64,000 nucleotides of DNA from JAEULH01 sp963805915 (GTDB lineage Bacteria > Pseudomonadota > Alphaproteobacteria > Rhodospirillales > Defluviicoccaceae): the NCBI GenBank assembly GCA_963805915.1, contig CAWDWD010000020.1, positions 34,679-98,678 on the forward strand, in the 5' to 3' direction. The notes beneath the pieces are model-generated. The model saw only the letters and a list, made by a program, of their open reading frames with translations. It was not told where the DNA came from and did not search any database. A program made the position numbers and the translations under genes. How positions within the stretch are numbered: position 1 is the stretch's first letter; the number at the start of each line of letters is the position of its first letter. This document shows positions 55,626 through 64,000 of this stretch, piece after piece.

Positions 55626-55803
55626 GGCGGTCGTCTGGAGGCTCGATCGGCTCGGACGCTCCCTCAGGCACCTGATCGAGACGATCACCGGTCTCAACGA
55701 GCGCGGCATCGGCTTCAAATCGATCACCGAGGCAATCGACACCACCACCTCCGGCGGGAAGCTGGTCTTCCACATCTTCGGGGCTCTTGCAGAGTTCGAG
55801 TAA
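55626..55803 (+). pseudogene. Fragment of a serine recombinase (resolvase/invertase)
   Basis: VVWRLDRLGRSLRHLIETI, NERGIGFKSITEAIDTTTSGGKL and FHIFGALAEFE are the central part of the Tn3-type resolvase catalytic domain, including the conserved R-L-DRLGRS motif. The N-terminal part with the catalytic serine and the C-terminal HTH are missing. It is fused in frame to the IS5-type N-terminus and stops at TAA 55801, so the open frame 55546-55803 is a chimera of two relics. Confidence 0.75.
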
Positions 55804-55807
55804 TTGC

Positions 55808-56020
55808 TCACCGCCCTGGCTTGTTGCCGCCGCTCCGCCCAGGCTTCCGATCGCAAGACGGAGGAACGCCCGAATTACTCGAGGTCTTTTTCGGCCGGCA
55901 CAGCAACCCTTCCAATTCGGCGATGCGCGCCGCCTGACCCTCGATCAACGCCACTTGCTCGCTCAGCAGCGCGTCCTTCTCTCGGTCGCTCAGGCGGGAA
56001 CAAAACGGCGGAGTCATCCA
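55808..56020 (-). pseudogene. N-terminal fragment of an IS66-type transposase
   Basis: On the minus strand ALLSEQVALIEGQAARIAELEGLL, then RPKKTSSNSGVPPSCDRKPGRSGG, is the coiled-coil and 'K.SSNSS.PPS' motif that starts IS66 TnpC proteins. It is cut at 55808, directly abutting the resolvase fragment, and nothing of the DDE domain remains. Confidence 0.65.
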
Positions 56021-56169
56021 TCTTGACTCACATTCAGCTCGGCCGCGCAACCCTAAAATTGCTTATCCGGTTGAGCCCAGTGTGGTTAGTCGGCCTCGAT
56101 TTTTTGTCGCGATCGGGGCGTGCGCATGTTACGCGCTTCGGCGTTAGGATCTGGCGCGAAACAACTGCT

Positions 56170-56740
56170 TCAGTGTGGCTTTTCGGTTGGTCTGATGGTG
56201 TAGTTCCAGTCGCCGTGGAATGGGTCGAACTCCAGGTTGATCGCGGCCATTTCGGCGTCGGTGACGACGACTCCCTTTGGGTATGCGTTGGCGTCGATGT
56301 CGCAGGTGACAGTGAGGCCAGCGTCTGTGTTGGTCGCGGCGATGAGTTGGATGATGACTTGGTGGCTGACGAGCGGCTTGCCGCGCCAGTTCTGGGAGAT
56401 ATAGGCGAAGAGGCGATGCTCGATCTTGTTCCATTTGCTGGTGCCGGGCGGCAGGTGGGCCACGGTGACGGCGAGGCCGGTCTCGTTGGCGAAGCGCTGG
56501 ATCTCGCGCTTCCACAGGCGGACCCGAACGCCATTGCTACCGCCGCAATCGGCGGTGATGACGAGGGTCTTGGCCTCGAGATAGCGCGCTCGGCCCAGGC
56601 GCTGCCACCAGCGCCGGATGCTCTCTCGACCGCGAACGCGGCCGTGTCAGCATCGATGCCGATATTGACCCAGCCCTGGTTGGCGGCAATGTCGTAGACG
56701 CCATAGGGTGCGACCTTGCCTAGCAGCCTGTCGGAGTGGA
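56170..56740 (-). pseudogene. C-terminal half of an ISAzo13-type transposase, frameshifted
   Basis: Minus-strand frame 56463-56170 reads HLPPGTSKWNKIEHRLFAYISQNWRGKPLVSHQVI and NAYPKGVVVTDAEMAAINLE, the conserved end of ISAzo13-family transposases. The upstream part DIAANQGWVNIGIDADTAAFAVE is in another frame; an extra AG near 56620 breaks the reading. The N-terminal half is absent beyond 56740. Confidence 0.75.
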
Positions 56741-56891
56741 GTTAACGGCCCGCTGGTTTGGCTGATGGTGATGCACGGGCGCGGTCTGTCCCGTGACGAT
56801 GGTTTTTGCTTTGGGCGTTCGCTCGGTTGGCCCGATCGGATTGCCGTGCCCGCATAGGCTGGGGCGACCCACGCTAAACGCGATTGGCGCC

Positions 56892-57801
56892 TCAGGACGC
56901 GCCCGCGAGGGCGAATATCCGCTTCATGTTGTAAGCACACGAGGTTCCATTCGCCGCGCACGTTGTCGAGCCCGCGGAGCAGGAACTGGCGGAACCCGAG
57001 CGCCGATTTGATGATGCCGAAGACCGGCTCTGGGGTCTGCTTGCGTAAGGCGTAGAGCTTCTTGCCTTCGGGTGTCTTCAGGCGATGCGCCATGGCCTCG
57101 ACCGGCGTCGGGTTGTCCGGCGGCGGGGGCGCGGGGGCGAAGCGCTCGGCGAGCGGTGGATGGTGCGCTTGCCGACCCATCGCGATCAGCGGATCGATCC
57201 CCGCCGCCACGCAAGCGCGCACGTTGGCCTCGCTGAAATATCCGGTGTCGGCGAGCAGCGTTTCGGCCTTGCCCAGTTCCTCAGGCAACGCGCCGAGCTT
57301 GCCCAGCATCGGCTGCAGTTGCTGCTTGTCGTTTGGCGCCTGCACCACATCGATCGCGACCACCAGCAGGCTGCCCGCCGCCGCCATCGCTTGCGCGTTG
57401 TAAGCCTGCTCGAAGCCGCCGCCAGCCACCGGCATGATGCGCGATTCCTCGTCGGTCAGATTGACCTGATCGGTGGGACCAGGACCCGCCACCGGCGGCG
57501 AGGGCGGCTTGCCGCCGGGCTTCTTACCGGTGGCCGCGGTCTTGGCATCCCGCGCCGCCATCTTCGCTCGATGCTCGGCCTGTTCGCGGGTGTAACGCTC
57601 CTTCGCCCGCGCCTCGATCGTCGCCCGCGCCTGAGCGAGCTTGGCGAGGCGCTCCTCGCGCCGCGCCAGTTCGTCGGGGATCGACATCCCGTCCGCCACG
57701 TCCGCCTGATCCGCCGCCTCGGCGCGGGCCATCAGTTCGGCCACCTCGGCCTGCAACTGGGCCTCGATCTTGCCCGCGTGCTCATACGACAGCGCGCTGT
57801 G
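56892..57801 (-). pseudogene. Second IS1182-family transposase, N-terminally truncated
   Basis: Minus-strand sequence from HSALSYEHAGKIEAQ through VNLTDEESRIMPVAGGGFEQAYNAQ, TLLADTGYFSEANV and RQTPEPVFGIIKSALGFRQFLLRG is an IS1182-family transposase, a different subgroup from the copy at 51.5 kb. The first ~150 residues are missing at about 57801. Near 56940 the frame is lost, and the true end (YNMKRIFALAGAS) is read in another frame to 56892. Confidence 0.8.
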
Positions 57802-57807
57802 GCGGCT

Positions 57808-58180
57808 GGCCTGGCACGGGTCACCCGCTGCTGGAAGGTCTCGCGGGCGAGCCTCTATCGCCATCGCCAGGCCGCCTTGGCGTCGAGGCACCGCCCCGGC
57901 CCCATGGGCCCTTGCGACGACGCGACGCTGGTGGAGCACATCAAGCAGGTGATCGCCGAGAGCCGGTTCACCGGCGAGGGCTACCGCAAGATCTGGGCAC
58001 GGCTGCGCGTCTCCGGGATCCGGAGCTCACCCGGACGCATCCGGCGGCTGATGCGGGAGAATGGGCTGTTGGCGCCGCACCGGGTCCGCAAGCGGCCGGA
58101 GAAGACGCACGACGGCACCATCACCACCGACGCCGTGGATGTCCTGTGGGGCACCGACATGACCCAGACCATCACCAACC
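57808..58180 (+). pseudogene. Fragment of an IS3-family OrfB transposase
   Basis: The plus frame reads CWKVSRASLYRHRQ, GEGYRKIWARLRVSGI, RRIRRLMRENGLLAPHR-like sequence, and DAVDVLWGTDMTQTITN, where the first DDE aspartate lies. It ends abruptly within the DDE domain at about 58180, six bases before the acrB-type stop codon, so this junction marks an insertion or deletion next to the efflux operon. Confidence 0.75.
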
Positions 58181-58185
58181 GGCTG

Positions 58186-61100
58186 CTAGGATCGCTTGGA
58201 ACGCCCGAGCCATTCGCTGAAGCCCTGCAGGATCGCGTAGAAGGGCGGCACGAACAGGTTGTTGAACAAAGTAGCCGAGATCATGCCGCCGAGCACCGCC
58301 GTACCGAGAATCTGCTGGCCAGCGGCTCCCGCGCCTTGCGCCGAGGCCAGCGGCAGCATGCCCAGGATGAAAGCGAGCGAGGTCATCATGATCGGCCGGA
58401 ACCGCTCGTGGGCCCCACTGAGCGCGGCCTCGGCCAGCGGTAGGCCCTTGGCTCGCTCTCCGCGGGCGAATTCAACGACAAGAATTGCATTCTTGGCCGC
58501 CATGGCGATCATCAGCACGATGCCGATCTGGCAGTACATATCGTTGGCGAAGTGTCGAGAGAACATGCCGCCGACCACGCCCAGGAGCGCTAGCGGCACG
58601 GCCAGGATTACCGCCATCGGGTTGGTCCAGCTCTCGTAGAGGGCAGCAAGGACAAAGCATACTAGCAGGATCGACAGGGCGAAGATGAAAATCGCCTGGT
58701 TGCCGACGATCTGCTCCTGGTAGGACATTCCCGTCCAGGAATAGCCCACGTTGGCCGGCAGGCGGTCGTTGGCCGCCCGCGCCATCAGCGACATCGACTC
58801 GCCGGAGCTAAAGCCCGGAGCCGCGGCGCCGTTGAGGCCCGCCGTCGGGTAAAGGTTGTACCGCGATACAGTCGCCGCACCCTGGGTGTAGCTGATGCTA
58901 GCCAGGGCGCCCAGGGGCACCATTTCGCCGGCGCTGTTGCGCGTGCGCAATCGCTCGATCGCTTCCGGCTCGAGACGGAACTGGCTGTCGGCCTGGACGT
59001 AGGTCTGGTAGCTCTGGTTGAACAGGTTGAACTGATTGACGAAGCTCGAGCCGGTGTAGGCCTGGAGCGTGGCGAATACGTCCCCGATCTGCACGCCCAG
59101 GGTCTCGGCTTGGGTCCGGTCGATGTCGACGAAGATCTGCGGCACATCGGCCCGAAACGAGGTGTTGATGGCGGCGATGCCCGACTGGCTGCGAGCCGCT
59201 TCGATCATTGAGCGCGCGGAGGCGGCGAGGACGGCGAGGTCGGAGCTGCCACCCTTCAGCTGCAGCTGCATCTGAAAGCCGCTGGACACGCCCAGCCCCG
59301 GAATTGCCGGTGGAATTAGGGGGAAGGTCACGGCGGACTCGATGCTCGCTAGCCGGTGCCGGACCTCCCCCAAGATGGTTCTCTGATCGAGCCCGGCCTT
59401 GTCGCGTTCCGCGAAGGGCGTGTAGACGAGGTACATGACCGCGCCGTTGGCGAGCGTCGTACTGCTGTCGAGTAAGGAGACGCCGCCTACCGTGACCCAG
59501 CCGGCGATCCCCGGCACCCCCTTCAGCGCCGCCTCGACCTCTTTGACGGTGGCCTCCGTGCGCGCGAGCGAGGCGCCGTTGGGAAGCTGGATGCCGACGA
59601 TAGCGTAGCCCTGATCCTCTTCCGGCAGGAACCCGGTTGGCAGCCGCACAAAGCCCGCACCACCGATCCCGAGCACGGCCACGAACAGCAGGATCGTCAC
59701 GAACTTATGGCGGATCATGAATCCGACCGACGCTGTCTGGCCCTTGGTCAGGGCGCCGAAGCCCTTGTTGAACCAGCGGAACAGAAAGAAACGCGGCGGC
59801 CGCGGCTTGCGCAAGATGATGGCGCAGAGCGCCGGGGTAAGAGTGAGCGCGTTGATGGCGCTGAGCGCGGTCGCGGAGGCCAGCACCAGGGCGAACTGCT
59901 GGTACATCTGGCCGGTGATGCCGGGCAGGAACGCAGCTGGAACGAACACTGACATCAGGGTCAAAGAGACACCGGCGATGGCGCCGCCCAACTCCTCCAT
60001 CGCCTTGATGGCCGCCTCCTTCGGACCGACATTCTCCTCCTCCATGATACGCCAGACGTTCTCGACCACGACGATGGCGTCATCGACCACGATGGCGATG
60101 GCAAGCACGAGACCGAGCAGGGAGATCAGGTTGATTGTCAGCCCGAAAGCGGCGAGCAGCGCGAACGTGCCGATCAGGGAGACCGGAATCGTGATGGTCG
60201 GGATCAGCGTGCCGCGCCAGTCCTGCAAAAAAATGAAGATGGTTAGGAAGACCAGGACGCCGGCCGCGATCAGGGTCTGAACTACGCCTTGGATGGCGTC
60301 ACTGACGAAGATCGTGGTGTCGAACAGAATGGTGTAGTCGAGCCCTTCGGGGAACGCGCCCTTGAGCTCGGCCATCTTCGCCTTGACCGCCTTGGCCACC
60401 GCCAGCGCGTTGGCGGTGGGCAGCTGATAGATCGCTAGCCCCGCTGTCGGCTGTCCGGTCAGGTTCGAGAACGTGCTGTAGGTCTGCGCGCCAAGTTCGA
60501 CCCGTGCCACGTCGCGGATACGGACGAGCTGCCCACCACCGGTCGACGCCGCTTTGACAATGATGTCTTCGAACTGTGACACCTGGTCCAGCCGGCCCAG
60601 GACGTTGATCGTGTACTGGAAGGGTTGGTCCGAAGGCTGCGGCGGAATGCCGACCTGGCCTGCCGCGACCTGTGCGTTCTCCTGGTTGAGCGCCTGGACG
60701 ACGTCATTGGGCACAAGCCCGAAGCTCTGCATCTTCTCCGGGTCGAGCCAGATCCGCATACTGTAGGTACCGGCGCCCAAGATGTTGACCTGGGCAACCC
60801 CCGGAACACGCGCGAGCTCGCTCTGCAGGTTGATTGCGGCGTAGTTGGTGAGGAACAGGCTGTCGTAGGTGCCCGTCGGCGAGATCAGGTTGGCGAACAG
60901 CAGGATGTTGGTCGACTGCTGCTTGACGGTCACTCCCTGCGCCGAGACCTGGGTCGGCAGCTGCGCCAGCGCAATCGCGACGCGTTGATAGACCAGGGTC
61001 TGTGCCGTATCCATGTCGGTACCGACCTTGAAGGTCACGATCAGCGTGTAGGTGCCGTCCGAGGCGCTGTAAGACTGCATGTAGAGCATGCTTGGTACGC

Positions 61101-61314
61101 CGTTGACCTGCTGCTCGATCGGTATACCCACCGTGTTCGCGACCGTGGCGGCGCTTGCCCCCGGATAGCTTGTCGTGACGTAGATCGTCGGCGGCGCAAT
61201 GTCGGGGTACTGGGCGATGGGCAGGCGCAGGAGGGCGACGACACCCAGAAGCACGGTGACGATGGCGATGACGGACGCGAAGACCGGCCGCTCAATGAAG
61301 AACTTGGAGAACAT
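58186..61314 (-). CDS. RND efflux transporter, HAE1 family (AcrB/MexB type)
   Basis: 1042-aa inner-membrane proton/drug antiporter. N-terminus MFSKFFIERPVFASVIAIVTVLLG, proton-relay aspartates in VLAIAIVVDDAIVVVENV (about residue 405), the GFLPEEDQGY loop near 570 and MIAMAAKNAILVVEFA near 970 are classical. Two large periplasmic repeats place it in the hydrophobe/amphiphile class. The stop at 58186 directly abuts the IS3 fragment, so the last residues (WLGRSKRS) may not be original. It is third in the operon nodT-acrA-acrB. Confidence 0.92.
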   Translation of the reverse strand: MFSKFFIERPVFASVIAIVTVLLGVVALLRLPIAQYPDIAPPTIYVTTSYPGASAATVANTVGIPIEQQVNGVPSMLYMQSYSASDGTYTLIVTFKVGTDMDTAQTLVYQRVAIALAQLPTQVSAQGVTVKQQSTNILLFANLISPTGTYDSLFLTNYAAINLQSELARVPGVAQVNILGAGTYSMRIWLDPEKMQSFGLVPNDVVQALNQENAQVAAGQVGIPPQPSDQPFQYTINVLGRLDQVSQFEDIIVKAASTGGGQLVRIRDVARVELGAQTYSTFSNLTGQPTAGLAIYQLPTANALAVAKAVKAKMAELKGAFPEGLDYTILFDTTIFVSDAIQGVVQTLIAAGVLVFLTIFIFLQDWRGTLIPTITIPVSLIGTFALLAAFGLTINLISLLGLVLAIAIVVDDAIVVVENVWRIMEEENVGPKEAAIKAMEELGGAIAGVSLTLMSVFVPAAFLPGITGQMYQQFALVLASATALSAINALTLTPALCAIILRKPRPPRFFLFRWFNKGFGALTKGQTASVGFMIRHKFVTILLFVAVLGIGGAGFVRLPTGFLPEEDQGYAIVGIQLPNGASLARTEATVKEVEAALKGVPGIAGWVTVGGVSLLDSSTTLANGAVMYLVYTPFAERDKAGLDQRTILGEVRHRLASIESAVTFPLIPPAIPGLGVSSGFQMQLQLKGGSSDLAVLAASARSMIEAARSQSGIAAINTSFRADVPQIFVDIDRTQAETLGVQIGDVFATLQAYTGSSFVNQFNLFNQSYQTYVQADSQFRLEPEAIERLRTRNSAGEMVPLGALASISYTQGAATVSRYNLYPTAGLNGAAAPGFSSGESMSLMARAANDRLPANVGYSWTGMSYQEQIVGNQAIFIFALSILLVCFVLAALYESWTNPMAVILAVPLALLGVVGGMFSRHFANDMYCQIGIVLMIAMAAKNAILVVEFARGERAKGLPLAEAALSGAHERFRPIMMTSLAFILGMLPLASAQGAGAAGQQILGTAVLGGMISATLFNNLFVPPFYAILQGFSEWLGRSKRS

Positions 61315-61320
61315 CAGCGG

Positions 61321-62495
61321 CTAACCGGCCTTGCCAGCGGACGCCGGCCGCCCGGCTTCCGACGCATCGCGCGGTGTGACCTTGCGTCCGGGCACCGCCC
61401 GCTCCAGCCCGTTGACGATGACCCGGTCTCCGGCGGCGAGGCCCTTGACGATCACCCGCATCGTCCCGACCAGCTGTTCCAACTCGACGGCCGTGCGCTG
61501 AACCACGCCCTCGGCACCTACAGTCAGTACATATGCACCCGCCTGGTCGCGGCCGACCGCCGTCTCGGGCACGAGTAGCGCGTCAGGCCGCTCGTCGAGT
61601 GGCGCCCGGATGCGGGCGAACAGGCCAGGTAGCAGCTTATAGTCAGGGTTGGGGAAGATGCCGCGCAGCTGCAGCGTCCCGGTACCCGCGGTCAGCTCGA
61701 TTGCGGCGAAGTCGAGTTTGCCTTCGTGTGGAAATCCCTCCTCGTCCGCCGTGCCGAGCTGCAACATTTGGTCGGTTTCCTGACCGGCGCTCTCGCGTCC
61801 CGCTTTCGCGCGTTGCTTCCGCAGTCGCAGGAGGTCGCGCTCGTTGATCGTGAAATAGGCGTAGATCGGATCGATCTGGTTAATCTCGGCAAGCTCGGTC
61901 CGCGCCCCGCCGATTGCGACCAAGTTGCCGGGATCGATGAGGTGACGTCCCATGCGGCCATCGAACGGTGCCTTGACGCTCGTGTAGCCAAGATTGATCT
62001 CTGCCAGGTTGACCTGGGCCTCGGTCCCCATCAACCCCGCCTTGGCCGAGTTCGGTTGGCCCGCCAGGTGTCGACGTCCACGGCGGAGGCCGCCTTCTGC
62101 TTGAACAGGCTGGAATAGCGGTCGAACTCGGTCTGGGCGTGCAGGAGTTGGGCCTGGACCGCCTGTAACTGCGACTGCGCCTGCTGCAGCTGCGCCTGAT
62201 AGGTGTTCTGCTGGATCGTGAACAGCAGGTCGCCCTGTTTGACCCGCTGGCCGTCCTGGAAATGGACCTGATCGAGGTAGCCTTCGACCCGGGCCACCAG
62301 CTGCACGGTGTTGGTCGCGGCGGTGGTGCCGGTGAGCTCGACATAGTCGGTCACGGTCCGCACCTCCGGGCGCGCCACCGTAACCGCTGGAGGCGGAGGA
62401 GGAACATAAGCGTTGCGCTGTTCCTCCTCGCAGCCGGTGAGGAGGAGCGCACCGACGCTGAAACCTAACAACGTTGTCAGGGTCAAACTAGACAT
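61321..62495 (-). pseudogene. RND periplasmic adaptor lipoprotein (AcrA/MexA type), split by a one-base frameshift
   Basis: Membrane-fusion protein that links AcrB to the outer-membrane channel. The N-terminal part (62495-62031) has lipobox LLLTGC, a lipoyl half (VARVEGYLDQVHFQDGQRVKQGDLLFTI) and the first coiled-coil helix. The second part (from about 62050, SAKAGLMGTEAQVNLAEINLGYTSVKAPFDGRMG) to 61321 has the second helix, barrel and C-terminal domains. One missing base near 62047 breaks the join. The rejoined protein is about 391 aa, the normal length. Confidence 0.85.
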
Positions 62496-62528
62496 CCATC
62501 TCCTCCGGCAACGACATCGCCATGCGGT

Positions 62529-64000
62529 TCACCATTCGGGCAGGCGGGGCTGCTGCGGCTGAGGAACCGGTATCGGCGGTACCTTGACCTCATAGGCCAG
62601 AAGCCTGCCCCAATTGGTCCGACGGGTCATCGCCTCGATCGTCTGTGGTGGCACGAATGCCTGACCCTCTCGGATCTGCCAGCCACCGCCCAAGGCTCGG
62701 AAGGCGGAAACGAGATTGGTCGGGATGGCGCCCGCCGTCAGCGCGAGCTGGTCCTGTTGCGTCAGGAGTTGCTGCTCAGCCACCAGCACGGTCGTGAAGT
62801 CGGTGATACCGCCGCGATACTGAGTGAATGCGAGCTTGAGCGAGAGGTGTGCGGCACGCACGGCCTCGCTCAGAAACTTCGCCCGCTCCTGCTGCTTGCG
62901 GAAGCCAACTAGGCCGTTCTCGACCTCGCGCTGCGCCTGCAGAACGACGTTCTGGTAGTTGGTGTAGGCCTCTTGAAACGCCGCGTCCTGTGCCCGGACT
63001 GCGTTCTCGATCCGGCCGTAGTTGAGAAAGTCCCAGGTCACGCTCGGGCCAAGGCCGAAGGTGCGGCTGCGCCACTGGAAGATGTCGCCGAGCTGGAACG
63101 GCCCCCAGTCGCTGGCAGCGAAGCCGAAGCTGCCGGTGAGGGAGAAGGCCGGGTAGAGATCGGCCTTGTTCACACCGATGAGCGCGCTCTCGGCCGCCGC
63201 CGTCGCCTCGGCCCGCCGAATGTCCGGGCGCCGCCGCAGCAGGTCGGAAGGCACGCCGATCCCAACCTGAGCCGGTGGGAGCGGGATGCCGGTCGACTGG
63301 TCGAGCAGGTCCGCGAGCGGCCCGGGCGGCCTGCCGATCAGGGTCGCGATCGAGTTACGCGTCTGCTCGATTTGCTGCTCGAACTGCGGGATCGTGGCCT
63401 GAGTTGAAGCGAGGATCGTCTTGGCCTGCTCGACGTCGCGCTCGTCGGTGACCCCACCCCGGAAGCGCGTCGTCGCAATCTGCAGCGCCTCCTTCTGAAT
63501 CCCGACATTGTCGCGCGCGACCCTGAGCTGCTCTTGGAGGGTACGCAACTGGATGTAGATCGTGGCGAGATCCGCGGTCAGGCTGACGAGGACGTCGTCG
63601 TAGTTGGCGACGGTAGCGGCAAGCCGCGCATCCGCCGACTTCACCGAGCGGCGGAACTTGCCCCAGAAGTCCAACTCCCAGGACGCCTGACCCCCGATCG
63701 CGCCCTCGGTGTACTGGAGCTGGGAGGCGTTGCCCTCGGGCGCGAATGGAGCGCGCGCGCTCTCCCGCGCGCGCTCCAGCGAGCCCACCGCCTGCTGCGT
63801 CTGCGGATACTCCTCGCCGATCGTCACGGCGAGCTGAGCGCGCGCCTGGAGGACGCGGGCGCCGGCCACCTGAAGGGGAAGGTTCTGTGCGTAGCCAATC
63901 TCGATCAGCCGGTTCAGCGCCGGGTCGTTGAAGGTGCGCCACCATCGCCGTTGTTGGCGGGGTCCTCCGCGACGCGGGACTGGCCCGAAGACAGCCAGTT
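62529..64000 (-). pseudogene. RND outer-membrane channel (NodT/OprM type), 5' end outside window, frameshifted
   Basis: Two outer-membrane efflux domains: the first with QASWELDFWGKFRRSVKSADARL, LRTLQEQL, GVTDERDVEQAK; the second with RRRPDIRRAEATAAAESALIGV, SVTWDFLNYGRIENAVRAQDA, YRGGITDFTTVL. From 63944 upstream the frame reads WWRTFNDPALNRLIEIGYAQNL correctly, but the preceding residues SRVAEDPANNGD lie in the frame that is open to base 64000. One missing T (GATGGTGG for GATTGGTGG) near 63944 explains the break. The signal peptide and lipobox lie outside the window. First visible gene of the efflux operon. Confidence 0.8.

Overview
The window is GC-rich chromosomal DNA from an alphaproteobacterium. 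I infer Rhodospirillales or a close relative from the LptD-SurA-PdxA-RsmA order, the DegP-HflC-HflK group, ThyX in place of ThyA, COX15-type heme A synthase, and a LIV transporter operon that carries an acyl-CoA ligase. No rRNA, tRNA or CRISPR array was seen. Genes are dense and often overlap by 4 bp (ATGA/GTGA).

Layout. 1-8 kb: end of a DUF815 ATPase gene, a 600-aa-class acyl-CoA dehydrogenase, then the envelope/housekeeping run lptD-surA-pdxA-rsmA. 7.97-8.6 kb: an accessory pocket with three 22-bp-spaced palindromes and a small ParB-N-domain protein. 8.6-13.3 kb: ilvC, ilvN, ilvB and miaA (frameshifted). 13.3-21.9 kb: a DedA/YqaA-like membrane protein, DUF1015, DegP, HflC/HflK, Mrp, ThyX, YggU, YggT. 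22-31.9 kb: MFS sugar porter with an OprB porin, split YeeE/YedE proteins, a heme-binding DUF3365 protein, lipoproteins, CtpA protease, heme A synthase, CobA/SumT. 31.9-43 kb: a TPR protein, a LuxR-type regulator (frameshifted), then a surface-polysaccharide locus (acetyltransferase, Gfo/Idh/MocA dehydrogenase, two DegT aminotransferases, an unrecognised 366-aa protein, an epimerase, a frameshifted glycosyltransferase, a flippase). 43.2-51.3 kb: a secreted nuclease and a LIV-type ABC operon with an AMP-forming acyl-CoA ligase. 51.4-58.2 kb: insertion-sequence debris around two tandem-SnoaL genes and relics of a third SnoaL gene and a STAND NTPase. 58.2-64 kb: an RND tripartite efflux operon (acrB, acrA, nodT types; two of the three frameshifted), running off the window end.

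How the genes work together. LptD and SurA serve outer-membrane assembly. IlvB/N/C perform the first two common steps of branched-chain amino acid synthesis, and the distant liv operon would import such amino acids or related acids. HflK/HflC with DegP form an envelope quality-control group. The acetyltransferase, dehydrogenase and first aminotransferase match the wlb/wbp route to 2,3-diamino-uronic acid sugar nucleotides. The later genes look like a second aminosugar branch plus transfer and export.

Quality caveat. At least six otherwise intact genes (miaA, LuxR regulator, glycosyltransferase, livK, acrA, nodT) and one SnoaL relic are each split by one base, several at G5/C5/T5 runs. This looks more like residual sequencing indels than biology, so 'pseudogene' labels here should be read as 'frameshifted in this sequence'.
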